NCBI RefSeq assembly: GCF_016775155.1 | Contig: NZ_JAEUGD010000067.1 | Span: 62,001-126,000, forward strand | Source of the DNA: Fulvivirga marina | Lineage (GTDB): Bacteria > Bacteroidota > Bacteroidia > Cytophagales > Cyclobacteriaceae | Length of the DNA stretch: 64,000 nucleotides | Reading direction: 5' to 3' | Shown here: positions 50,401-57,497 of the stretch, piece by piece | Layout: the number at the start of each line of letters is the position of its first letter | Numbering within the stretch: position 1 is the stretch's first letter | Notes under the pieces: generated by a model | Database searches by the model: none | What the model was told of the DNA's origin: nothing | The model's input: the letters and a program-made list of their open reading frames with translations, nothing else | Translations under genes and position numbers: made by a program

Positions 50401-51044
50401 TTCCTCCCGAAACAGGTCAGGTCGTAATCCAGGGTTTTGAAACCAATCCTGAAGAAGCGCTGGGCTGGCAAATAAACACCAACCTTTCCAAGGTTAACGG
50501 TGGATGGTTCCTTGCAGACGGATGCCTCGTTCGTGCTCAGAATAGCAGACAAATAAAAGCCCGTACTGGTAAAATTGGTCATGTAAAAGCCTCTGACCTG
50601 ATTGACAACAACCATATAAAAGGTGCTTCGAATGTAATCCAAAAAGGATGGATACAATCGGTTTTCCCAAGGCAAAGCCAAGTATTTGGCGTGATGCTAA
50701 AAGGAAAAGTAAACATCGAATCAATCAAAGTTTCCATTGCAGCCGATGAAGTACCCACTAAAGCCGGGAAAATTAAAGTCTCTTCGGCCCAGACTTACAA
50801 AGAAAATACGCTTTTACTATTTAATGCCCCTACCAAAGCTGAAGCTTACTACGGGGTTATAGTTTCTTTGATCGATAAGGAGGTAGAAATCCTTGGCATG
50901 TATGCCTTGGGTAATAACAAAACAGAAAAAAATAAATTGTCAAATCAACTCTCACTTGTACAGGGGGGAATTGATTTTAGCGATTCATCTCACCAAAAGA
51001 CCAGTGTTAAGTTAATTCAAAAACAACAAACTGATGAGCAATAG
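41490..51044 (+). CDS. giant DUF6603-type protein
   Basis: 3184 residues from a GTG start. The N-terminal part contains modules of about 264 residues marked by ISGSGSRTSPF (near 354), ISGSGTQQDPW (near 619) and ITGSGTFSDPW (near 881). The region about 2200-2530 has the DUF6603 look: FIEGIAAGFAYNRSLDIPG, FPLVKG, YWFAAGLKFSSFQ and many GLxL beta strands ending at FSIPIG. Amphipathic beta strands dominate, suggesting a very large beta-rich, perhaps lipid-handling or tube-like, structure. There is no signal peptide, membrane helix or type IX sorting domain. The last 11 bases overlap the next gene. The biochemical function of DUF6603 is unknown to me. Confidence 0.88.
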   Translation: METLTIPTLEEDVTVLQSTDSNFSGLDPILGSLGVLVGLLKKNEDDSYSLIPEWFTNPYVNTKAGIVKNPAEFNTLFEELLGKIGGNAFGIPVQNPALLGNWFPIKYQKDGKDVNTGVYAVTYQTGSSTVMGVGVYHAWEFGTPPSLQSAVWGLVPFVAIDAEDTNNPIKMTFVTEGFPIVFGAAVNGPDPSSPIVDINGIQFNGVKVNANIDLAKEIARKPPFELGIEIIGLQLAGEDKPSNRSLSDLKAITVEKIMNTASSLFVGGLSKVFPELSDNIQYFPPLFGLSSQVPKAAGTPNAKLPILEWYELFNAAKDNNAETIFLNWFNAIAADNNTLKTWLSCLSGFLKKEVSISGSGSRTSPFLISLLDVSNIGTLSLSMGTEVVGKSTRVLYPGMAFSGSPIEFGTSGIVFTMQAESELARFQITGDSIGLSPTINFASKFSLQNKTASQPLAEFNLDSKEYSIGSLEGGMSLGTDASMMPWFGLNAVTIGSTHYDTLNLLSPGQLANAGAAALSEGLQSLLDFGTDNKNLSESIGAIIGLQAPSSAGTNWPGDLVPPFSPTGMVTSITNPIGSWASYYTNILSYQQQISGKEAFYYVVESFAQLLQASTESLPISISGSGTQQDPWKAGISIKDQTLPAYLVCYQENTTDYINLNLGLELAPELTIKGTDIVASLSLDAATIQLPKDGNLSNTTANWLSGVAARLTLPNGFETPAIGGMQVKVDTSQLSATWDQTDGWSWSMLVKGPTLVVDGTPTALGTDLNFDDQSTLQDLVKQSASTFGPFLVSALGTMLVRTQSKAGLFVAGAMGLVKDLSTAPAFPKSGLSWSGFELYPFTSFDDPWADFNKQINQLFNTDVKGKSVLGLLAYTMSGTEDAPAITGSGTFSDPWITPIPFGFNLPVWYNTDKQNLGLGFGRQDVFNYPSTGTAQIAFNLEQRLNLVEYSTQDQKIEFIDDVPSLSFIGTLFKPNAKLVDLGSIGSIDKIMLGLTLSLYNGQVKVQPVITLVNAQLSTDFQSDLVTLEQFLSDSFASNLQSAFLALLNGALQVATDVEAVTSNSGFQTTYSLLQLIGLTMARANDQAPYGINTNGWNAMLANPDTYLENQFESLLLDPYHRSELFNFLQQVTGITIPGLPEPALQFLSAINICGPASQGYPLLPGAVLEVFTNPVQGLTSRFEAFFTDKEAVKTLAAQIASNLPPEDYGPLTFSTTANGVISLGILPKNVINLGGFVNLYGNVQLNISDETLTFTGDIYIPKVGLTLASSLGLRMTDGTLQTPDFAVQLIWGDGLKPAASPLDIYPFEASAFVDQVSELAPAYTLNILLNAIFEEELLGKYEFVQKIFEGLGIGKDEDGIWRMPSLMGILSDPLGWILSEEVLGTTDGKFSVAKLIALLGNLPEVKYNNIQVSPIPGKGMELTGLPYGFKVGMNGENNLATFDFGVDTISIVSNEAAIKNLKFGVSLNQDYQPAFSGGMDVEATISSLQDGFFVHVAYDKQFQLSISQGTPAQPTGLGVQLLPFQGWGTLAGQALATGSAVVINDVVPKLMNYLLTKYPADTTDVGKFLAAMDGFATKTDVKDLVTNIINAFSQALSEGKSGDELLQQLESVAFTWVKQRFSTANANDTATAIVDLLKLALPEDSLSVIGGQIQYIPSDNLPFKLLAGLDSTNSIGLWAGVELPDMKLLKMEIAPTGVAYNLDNSNFDISFGLDMVVPIENLNGPGLSISFNNGQFNLSFDPLADPNQLGTPSYLNVELLPSFFGGGDVGDKVSTWTLNVIKDVLPRYVSLLVLNQDQVKAWLQAPLIKSSTISPAVLLEATQVVEYNKNQDVYVLNSFDELAKLTPKEFLGNFLFTLLENQWTLLTFSKEGKIIIGPKTNVEGFYGLLVQAPNLSISAIPNLVFQLGAKNTDWITNSSDGTAKFGGPGIGFYVPIAKTESDTYTVDFTHFNLVLNNVGFDIIGKNGQPIVDLSRFKLGAVDPRALFDLQFKGNDPIQISFGAGLTLDDMGLSLSPKTISEGGGNNPIAKNVLGSGESNDDNKTTDPRFSVDVGYVDKLWVNLRSNTGNGHEVIIPVQRSFGPLYIENIGLGWEGDKTPPLLDFISSGSFELAGFKAALQGLRVGMPVTAPTDWSKYTIDLDGFAIDYTGGITINAGFLKSETNDIVEYTGVAILSAKKFSLGALGSYAQITLKDKSTATSMFIFGVLNAPLGGIPAFFIEGIAAGFAYNRSLDIPGIENVASFPLVKGVADGSFTEGEDPMGALIKLNDVIRPKVGQYWFAAGLKFSSFQLLETTALLFLSFGKDFEFNLLGVSTATLPPKVGPDLALAYMELAIKVTVSPAAGYVSAEAQLTPNSFVLAKDVKLTGGFAFYLWFKDIPLKDGGMIPAGDFVVTLGGYHPAFQKPGYYPDVPRLGISWKLNFSVGKVSITGGAYFAICPTAIMSGGYLKIAFDAGPLIAGLDAYANFLIEWEPFYFNVGIGVTVYAGFQATIAGVSIRLVAKLGCTLELQGPPVFGRVEVDWFVISFSIPIGNQENHPSTASLDWSGFEASFLPASTSSGGTAKASTNIIMLADGNGQQKNQQVVKWTAQKGLEQDSNDGDEGTNKDEWVLNPVPWMLTVESAIPSSMVTVSSSDTSLQGSDQIGVRPMGKEDKLKSPMTIKLTDTSGTEINLKERNISLSANNNGAPSALWSRSELDREVAPDPDTMLISNVLFGLVLDASQYVYSGVVPEFPIENLAYVIGDTKRLSFDYTPKYPASELYPATDQQKAFTMIKQSIMDETVIAIRNDIYSALQASAINAPLSPNLTVMASSVNLILQDFPVLARIGIYQNNGIVEPGQTMKLQSSPQSLAAKPTLIHEPQLVAQLQSYKTTSKDAPETTHLPKLARKAKGQWKTVNKITNKSYLASLVDFVSTKSKTLYDGTTLVWKTDPKLALDLELQGNLPSLIASFDEYGSLLSFNHFSGSETFDLPPETGQVVIQGFETNPEEALGWQINTNLSKVNGGWFLADGCLVRAQNSRQIKARTGKIGHVKASDLIDNNHIKGASNVIQKGWIQSVFPRQSQVFGVMLKGKVNIESIKVSIAADEVPTKAGKIKVSSAQTYKENTLLLFNAPTKAEAYYGVIVSLIDKEVEILGMYALGNNKTEKNKLSNQLSLVQGGIDFSDSSHQKTSVKLIQKQQTDEQ

Positions 51045-52539
51045 TATCATTACAAATCCGGGAACAGTAGGTGCTGGAGATATTCAATTCTTTGACTCCA
51101 TACAACCACCTTTAAAAACGGATGATTATACGCTTAAGGCAAAACAAACCATTGAAAATGTAGTAGACTCAGGTGACGACCCAAAGTATGAGGCTATAAA
51201 AAAACTGACCATAGATGGCCCCAGGTTTGTTTTGAAGCCAAGTAGCATTCACTCGTTGTTCCCTCCTGCCAATCAGGAAGGCAACTATGCAAACTTTCTT
51301 CCCAACATTGTCTTTAGCGATTTTAGTTTACCCTGGTCACGTGCCATTGACCCTGACCAAACGACTGAAAATGAAGATACGCCCTGGATGGGACTGCTCA
51401 CTTTATATGAAGCGGAGTATAAGGAAACAAGCAGCACCCGTAAAATCAGTACACCCCAGACAGTATCCACCAGTGAGTTGGTCAACCCTGGTGAGGGTAT
51501 ACTCCCTCCCAACCTGGGTGCAGGTTTTACAGGTAACGAAGACGATAAAGTCACGGTCGTAGATATAGACTTAAAATACTTTCAGGCCATTGCCCCAAAA
51601 CTGGAAGAGTTGAGGTACCTGTCTCATGCTCGTGCAGTAAACACAGATGGAAAAGTGATCCTGAACATGGACGCGGATGGCTGCTTCTCTTTATGTATTG
51701 GAAACCGGGTACCTGGGGCAGGACAAAAAAACATGGCTTTGCTGGTATCCTTCGAAGGTCATCAGGATCACCTCAATGGTGCTACCATCACAGGAAACTA
51801 TACAAAGATTCGATTGGTACATCTGGGAAGCTGGGAATTTACCGCAACTGTTTTTGATAAGGAATTCCTCAATATGATGGAAGCCCTATGCCTACCAGGC
51901 AATGGAGGGTCATCGTTGATTCAAATGTCAATAAACCAGGCCACTGAACAGAATGCAACAGCCAAAGAAGCTTTGAAAATTGGCTATGTGGCTCTTCAAA
52001 ACCAAATGCGAGTTGGAGAAAATGCCACCTCATGGTATCGGGGGCCATTGGTACCTTCACCAACAAAGCGTGAATCATCACAACCTCAAAGCAACGGCAA
52101 CTACGGTCCCTATATTTACTCAGATCATGCCATGCATTATGATCCCGAAACAGGTATTTTCAACCATGCCTACAGTGCCGCCTGGCAAATAGGGCGACTG
52201 CTAGCACTCTCAGATGCCTCCTTCGCCCAAGGGATCTTCAACTGGCGGGCTGACTACCTGAAATCCATTGTCAACCAGGCCAAACAGAAAAAAACTCTGG
52301 CCGCGGCGGCTTCTATTCAGGTCGCAGATATTGGCCCCAGCCCATTGAACCTGCATTCTGCCACACGGTCTTTCTTTACAGACGCATTTAAAAAAGTAGA
52401 CTGGGACAAACTAAAAACCCGAAAACAAAAAATGCTGATTGATCGATTCCCCGGAATATTTACCGATGAGGAAAAGAAAACCATCGAAGAAAATGATGAA
52501 GATCCATTACTGACATTACACCAAAAAATTAAGCAATAG
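51034..52539 (+). CDS. operon protein of unknown function (IHSLFPP / LPWSR motifs)
   Basis: 501 residues, not recognised. It is soluble, with no signal peptide. Stretches that look conserved are IHSLFPPANQEGNYANFLPN followed by IVFSDFSLPWSRAID (about 70-105), PWMGLLTLYEAEY (about 112) and the central SHARAVNTDGKVI. The C-terminal half contains GPLVPSP and SDHAMHYDPETGIFNHAYSA, then AWQIGRLLALSDASFAQGIF and a helical, Lys-rich end. The start lies inside the last codons of the giant gene and the next gene follows after 4 bp, so it is translationally coupled. It may be a conserved partner of the giant protein. Confidence 0.8.
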   Translation: MSNSIITNPGTVGAGDIQFFDSIQPPLKTDDYTLKAKQTIENVVDSGDDPKYEAIKKLTIDGPRFVLKPSSIHSLFPPANQEGNYANFLPNIVFSDFSLPWSRAIDPDQTTENEDTPWMGLLTLYEAEYKETSSTRKISTPQTVSTSELVNPGEGILPPNLGAGFTGNEDDKVTVVDIDLKYFQAIAPKLEELRYLSHARAVNTDGKVILNMDADGCFSLCIGNRVPGAGQKNMALLVSFEGHQDHLNGATITGNYTKIRLVHLGSWEFTATVFDKEFLNMMEALCLPGNGGSSLIQMSINQATEQNATAKEALKIGYVALQNQMRVGENATSWYRGPLVPSPTKRESSQPQSNGNYGPYIYSDHAMHYDPETGIFNHAYSAAWQIGRLLALSDASFAQGIFNWRADYLKSIVNQAKQKKTLAAAASIQVADIGPSPLNLHSATRSFFTDAFKKVDWDKLKTRKQKMLIDRFPGIFTDEEKKTIEENDEDPLLTLHQKIKQ

Positions 52540-52543
52540 AACC

Positions 52544-53500
52544 ATGGCATCATTAACAAACCGTGAAGACCTGCATTCGGATATAGTAACACAATTAGCC
52601 CAAGCGCAGTCCGGGGAATATCCTCCTCCTGAACTCCCCGACAACTTAAAGAACTGGCTGGCTCAACTCACCCTCCTTTATGGCGTACCCGTGGAGTATA
52701 TGGTCCCTGACATCAGGCTGTTACCCACCGAGTCCATCCGTTTCTTTTACCTGGATAGAAACTGGCTGGATCGATTGGTAGATGGGGCTATGAGCGTAGG
52801 AGTACTGTCTTCCGCCGAAGCCGTTTTCAACCTTTCCTTCTTTAAACAGATATACGATCAGGTTGATGAGGCACAATTAAAATTAAGATCAAGCTTGCGG
52901 GATGTACCCCCTGCCAACTCCGGTGAAACAGGTGGCCCCATCACAGGTTTTATTTTCCGCTCGCAGGTTGTAGCGGACTTTCCCGGGATTGAGATCAACC
53001 CCACGCAAGAAGGTAAAACCCTACCTATTCTCCGTATGGATACCCTTTCATCCAACACACTGCTCTGCCTGTTTGACGGTGTGCCGGATAAAGTAGAGTT
53101 TATTCAACCGGGAGAAGGCCTCCACTTTGGACTATTCCCTAACGATCCTCCAAAAAAAGGAAGTGATTTTCACTTATACCTGAGAGGTCTTGGCGAGGGT
53201 GGCTACCCTGCAGGGGTGCAAATTGAAGACGAACACGGTGTTAAACTAAAGGGCTATGGGTCCTTCCGGTCAGGAGATGATCAGCCTGCCGGCGTCGTAA
53301 ATATCAAAGACTCCAAAGATCCCAAAGGTCTGGTAGATAATATCACTAGCACACTACCATCAAGTGCCCTCAAAGACGGGAAGTTAACCTCAGGTGGTTT
53401 TGCGATCCAGATGACCAAGACCGCCCAAAAACAACCTTATGAATCAGGGAGCAATTTTCCTCCTTGTACCCCTTCTTCTAACAACAAAAAAACAGAATAA
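52544..53500 (+). CDS. operon protein of unknown function (RFFYLDRNWLDRLVDGA motif)
   Basis: 318 residues, not recognised. The N-terminal part has a distinctive block, VEYMVPDIRLLPTESIRFFY then LDRNWLDRLVDGAMSVG (about 50-87). A middle block GGPITGFIFRSQVVADFPG and a beta-rich C-terminal half (LLCLFDGVPDKVEFIQPGEG and onward) follow. There is no signal peptide. The proline-rich loop and the tryptophan in DRNWLD look like an assembly interface rather than an active site, but this is impression only. It sits 4 bp after the 501-residue gene and 2 bp before the 1323-residue gene. Confidence 0.8.
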   Translation: MASLTNREDLHSDIVTQLAQAQSGEYPPPELPDNLKNWLAQLTLLYGVPVEYMVPDIRLLPTESIRFFYLDRNWLDRLVDGAMSVGVLSSAEAVFNLSFFKQIYDQVDEAQLKLRSSLRDVPPANSGETGGPITGFIFRSQVVADFPGIEINPTQEGKTLPILRMDTLSSNTLLCLFDGVPDKVEFIQPGEGLHFGLFPNDPPKKGSDFHLYLRGLGEGGYPAGVQIEDEHGVKLKGYGSFRSGDDQPAGVVNIKDSKDPKGLVDNITSTLPSSALKDGKLTSGGFAIQMTKTAQKQPYESGSNFPPCTPSSNNKKTE

Positions 53501-53502
53501 AA

Positions 53503-56500
53503 ATGAGCAAAAAATCTCCAGTCTGGCCTGGCCCCTCCCTGTTAATCCCCATCCCTACCGATGTATTGCTTATAGGTCAGGGGGATGTAAATGCACAGTC
53601 GACATGGGCCAACCTAAAAAATGACTATTACGGATTATGGATGTTTGGCAGCACGGCTCAGCCTGCTCCATTCTCCAAAGGCTCGTGCCCTCCGGTAGGA
53701 GCTCACCTGATGTGGACCCTGCCCAACAGCCTTCGTCAGGGAAAACAACAAACCACTGAAGGGGCTCCGGTAGACTTCCCTCTGGTTCCCAACAGGTGGT
53801 TGATCACCCGATTTGGATATAGCAGTGCCGGAGAAGCTCCGGGAAGCACTCCTACGATTGTTCAAAGCGACATCCTGATTGATGCAGGCGGAAACATTCA
53901 AAATGTAAACCAGTATCCCTATTATGAAGATACTAACCTGGGTGTTCGCCAAATAGGTACTAACGTACCTCTGGATCAATTTACGGGAGAAAATTCCGGA
54001 TCCGCTGAAGTAAAGGCTGTGGGGCCCGGGGACATTACCTGGGCGGTGAGTTATGACAATGTTCAGAATGTATTTGCATTACATGACGAACTTCCCGATG
54101 AAACTCAAACATATACTTACTCCATTATTGGGTGGTATGCAGACCCTCAATCGGATCCTTTGTATAACTTCCCTACCGATTCAGACAAAAACTGGTTATC
54201 CTTTCTTGAAAACCAATTTAAATGGACTTCTGAAGATGTGGAACAGGCTGTAGCCGACTGGCAAGCCTGGCAAAAGCAATATGGACTTACCGGTACATGG
54301 GACCCATCTGCACTTAACCTGCCCGATCAGGCTAAAGCCATGATAGAAGCCTGGCATAACTGGCAGCAGCAAAACGGTATCACAACCGAAACTCCTGATT
54401 TACCGACTCAGGCTCTCTATCACTCTATGGTAGCCACTGTGCAGTGGAAAGGGCAAAACAAATCCTATGGAACAGGGGCTCCTATTGGCTCTGATGGTAA
54501 GCCAAAGTTACCCACACTATCTGTTGCCAACACCCCAGAAGAGGCCATTTCTACCTACATGGCTACTAAAGCATCACAGGTTCCGGGGTCAGGGATCACC
54601 AAAGCGGACATCCCGAACCTGGCCATTGCCCTGGAAGCATTTCAACGTGATCTGCTATTTGACCTACAGACGGACCCGGAATGGGCGCAAAGCATGATCC
54701 ATGATGCTAAGTTTGACAAAAAGTACCATGGTCAGGAGTGGATCGTGGTCAGGTCAGACGGATCGTCAGCGACTCCACCTCTGTCAGATAACCCTCGTCA
54801 GGGGCAACAGTCTATTCCTTTAAATACGGCACAGACTCAGGCCCTCACTCAGCTAAACACTGAACAGGCTTCTCTCAATGAGCTTGGATGGACCATTACT
54901 ACCCAACAGCTTGAACTCTATGCTCTGGCCATGAAGAAAGAGTACCTGGAGTACAATCGGTCTTCCATTGATCCAAACGATCTGGCTACGCTGACTGAAA
55001 AAGTAAACAACAGCATCAAAGCCGTAAGCAGCTCTCTTACTCAAAACCAAGACCAGCAAACCACTTTACAAAATACGATCAAGACTTCCAGTGAAACCCT
55101 TCAGACAGACCTGGGTAGCGAATACATTTTAAAGGCCGTTGATCTCGAACCCGTGGCTTCTCCTTCAGACCCCGTGGTACTGATCAGTGGTGGTGAATTA
55201 GATATGAAACTTCTTCCTCCTGAAGTGAATGGAGAATCTCAGTTATTGCCTACCCGCTTCACCGGTCAGGCTATTACTGCCATTATGGTGACCTATAGTC
55301 CCATACAGCAGGACCCCATCTCTATCACTTGGGAAGACCTGCTGGGTAAAATCACTTTAGCAAGCTGGAATGCTTTTCCGAAAGAAGTGCAGAGTCTATG
55401 GCTGGAATCTCTATTACTGGATACCAGCAATGCACAACTGATTGCATCTATCTATTTTGAGAAAGCTGGAAAGTCACCCCAGAATAATCAGTTGGAGGAA
55501 CTCACGGAAAAAATTCAAACCCAGCAAACATCCTGCTGGACCGATTTTGAAACCCAGCCGCCTACTGAAGCACTAACGGCAGCCTGTGGCTTTGAAGGGT
55601 TATTGCCAGACCCGGTTGGAGTGGCCTTCAGGCCTGATAAAAACCCATGGACCCCTATCTTCATGGACTGGAAAATCAAGTGGTTCCCCTCCTCTTCTGA
55701 AGTGACTGACGCTTTGGAGGATTGGCAGTTGGAGGAACTGGATTATTCATGGCAGGGATCGACGTTGAAATCACCTTCTCCTGAAATCGTCTTTCAGGGC
55801 AGATCGGTTTTAAACCAAAAAACAACGCAAAATATCCAGACCAAATTCACCACGTTTAAAAATGATCCCAACTTTAAAAACCTGCCTAAAAACACTATCC
55901 AGAACCTCCAATGGGTAGCTAATAACATTTCCTATATGGACCTGGTAACACAGTCCATGGCAGGATTCACCCTCCAGCTCAATACCGTGTTGAATACCAT
56001 GAAAAACCAACCTCTGGATACCAACATTCAGAACCTACTTACCGGAAATTCATACTACGATCCCGTATCAGGGGCAACGAACACGCAGAATGCAGGTCCG
56101 TTTTTCCCTATTCGGTCAGGACATTTCCAGGTATTGGATCTATGGTTGGTAGACTCCTACGGCCAGATATTGCCAGGTAAAAGTAATTTACTGGGACCTG
56201 ACGATCCCATCGAAAATATTGTATGGTCACCAGATATGACCACCAGCAGCCCGAATTATAACGGAAGTGACGCTAGCAGATTTGGTCAGCTACCACCAAG
56301 AATCTCGCAAGACACCGTGATGACCCCACGCTTTTTGCAGAGCGATAATGATCAGATATTTACCAACTCCTCTGACAGCACCAGCCCTATCTGCGGGTGG
56401 GTAATGGTCAATTACCTTGATGATGCCTTAATGGTCTTTGATGCCAGTGGTCACAATCAGGGGGAGGTGATCAAAGTACGGAGAGAAGTAACTGGAGATG

Positions 56501-57474
56501 ACAATAATTTGACCATCCGCTGGGATGCTGCTCCCGGTTCGAATACCGCATTAGGTGCAGGTCCGACTCTACCTAACACACACCTTGAAAATTTCATCAA
56601 CGCACTTTTAGCAACCGGAACCACCAACACCGGCGCACTGGCTTATACCGAATTGATGAATGCCATCGACTCTACCTTGTGGCTAAATAACCAGATACGG
56701 GAAGGAAATAACCTTTCCATACTGCTAGGTAAACCACTTGCTGTGGTAAGAGCTGAAGTTGAATTGACCCTGTCAGGTGACCCTTCCTACAACCAGGGAT
56801 GGTATCAGACCGGTGAATATTATGATGACCAGGGCACTTACAAACCACAGGACCCTCCATTTGTCGCTGTAAAATTTAACGTTCGCATTGGTGACAGCCT
56901 CATGAAAAAGAATGGTGTCATGGGCTATTTCGTCAACGATGACTACACCAAGTTTTATAAGGTATATGGATCAACGGGCCAGACCCTGGAGTTACAACGG
57001 CTACTTAAAACGGGAGGCGCTTCACTAACCCTGGATCAGGTAAAGTCGGCTTTAGCCAAAGGGCCTGCCCCTTCCTCCGGCTATGTGATCACTGATCACC
57101 TGGTATCGCTGGCAGCCAATCAGGGGCCTGTAAAACTTACCGTGATCATGGACCCAACAGGAGACATGCCCATCATACCCGGAAGCCTGCCAGGAAGTAG
57201 CATTTCACTTCCCAATGGTCCGGTGACAGCGGCGATTGAAAACCTTTCGGCCACCTTCCGAACAGGTCCGTTACTTCTGGATCTGGGTCAGATAAGAATG
57301 CCTACTCCAGCCGAAGTCCGGGGTGATTGGGCCTGGGTAGCCAGAAAAGATGTTACCGAATGGCAACCAGATGTGAGCGTAACACAGCAAACCGCTCAGG
57401 CCGCCCTGACACCTCAACCTTTAAGTTTAATAGAAGGATGGCTGAGCCTTTCCAACTTCAATAAAAACAATTAG
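53503..57474 (+). CDS. large operon protein of unknown function (GAHLMWTLP / VPNRWLITR motifs)
   Basis: 1323 residues, not recognised. The N-terminus has CPPVGAHLMWTLPNSL (about 64-79) and FPLVPNRWLITRFGY (about 93-107). Two Trp-rich repeats lie near 250-300 (ADWQAWQKQYGLTGTW and EAWHNWQQQNGI). A long helical segment follows (about 440-545, probable coiled coil), then a mixed beta region with many Trp and Pro. There is no signal peptide or sorting signal. The size and lack of enzyme motifs suggest a scaffold. It starts 2 bp after the preceding gene and ends 23 bp before the next. Confidence 0.82.
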   Translation: MSKKSPVWPGPSLLIPIPTDVLLIGQGDVNAQSTWANLKNDYYGLWMFGSTAQPAPFSKGSCPPVGAHLMWTLPNSLRQGKQQTTEGAPVDFPLVPNRWLITRFGYSSAGEAPGSTPTIVQSDILIDAGGNIQNVNQYPYYEDTNLGVRQIGTNVPLDQFTGENSGSAEVKAVGPGDITWAVSYDNVQNVFALHDELPDETQTYTYSIIGWYADPQSDPLYNFPTDSDKNWLSFLENQFKWTSEDVEQAVADWQAWQKQYGLTGTWDPSALNLPDQAKAMIEAWHNWQQQNGITTETPDLPTQALYHSMVATVQWKGQNKSYGTGAPIGSDGKPKLPTLSVANTPEEAISTYMATKASQVPGSGITKADIPNLAIALEAFQRDLLFDLQTDPEWAQSMIHDAKFDKKYHGQEWIVVRSDGSSATPPLSDNPRQGQQSIPLNTAQTQALTQLNTEQASLNELGWTITTQQLELYALAMKKEYLEYNRSSIDPNDLATLTEKVNNSIKAVSSSLTQNQDQQTTLQNTIKTSSETLQTDLGSEYILKAVDLEPVASPSDPVVLISGGELDMKLLPPEVNGESQLLPTRFTGQAITAIMVTYSPIQQDPISITWEDLLGKITLASWNAFPKEVQSLWLESLLLDTSNAQLIASIYFEKAGKSPQNNQLEELTEKIQTQQTSCWTDFETQPPTEALTAACGFEGLLPDPVGVAFRPDKNPWTPIFMDWKIKWFPSSSEVTDALEDWQLEELDYSWQGSTLKSPSPEIVFQGRSVLNQKTTQNIQTKFTTFKNDPNFKNLPKNTIQNLQWVANNISYMDLVTQSMAGFTLQLNTVLNTMKNQPLDTNIQNLLTGNSYYDPVSGATNTQNAGPFFPIRSGHFQVLDLWLVDSYGQILPGKSNLLGPDDPIENIVWSPDMTTSSPNYNGSDASRFGQLPPRISQDTVMTPRFLQSDNDQIFTNSSDSTSPICGWVMVNYLDDALMVFDASGHNQGEVIKVRREVTGDDNNLTIRWDAAPGSNTALGAGPTLPNTHLENFINALLATGTTNTGALAYTELMNAIDSTLWLNNQIREGNNLSILLGKPLAVVRAEVELTLSGDPSYNQGWYQTGEYYDDQGTYKPQDPPFVAVKFNVRIGDSLMKKNGVMGYFVNDDYTKFYKVYGSTGQTLELQRLLKTGGASLTLDQVKSALAKGPAPSSGYVITDHLVSLAANQGPVKLTVIMDPTGDMPIIPGSLPGSSISLPNGPVTAAIENLSATFRTGPLLLDLGQIRMPTPAEVRGDWAWVARKDVTEWQPDVSVTQQTAQAALTPQPLSLIEGWLSLSNFNKNN

Positions 57475-57497
57475 GACCACCATTAGCAAACAGAACC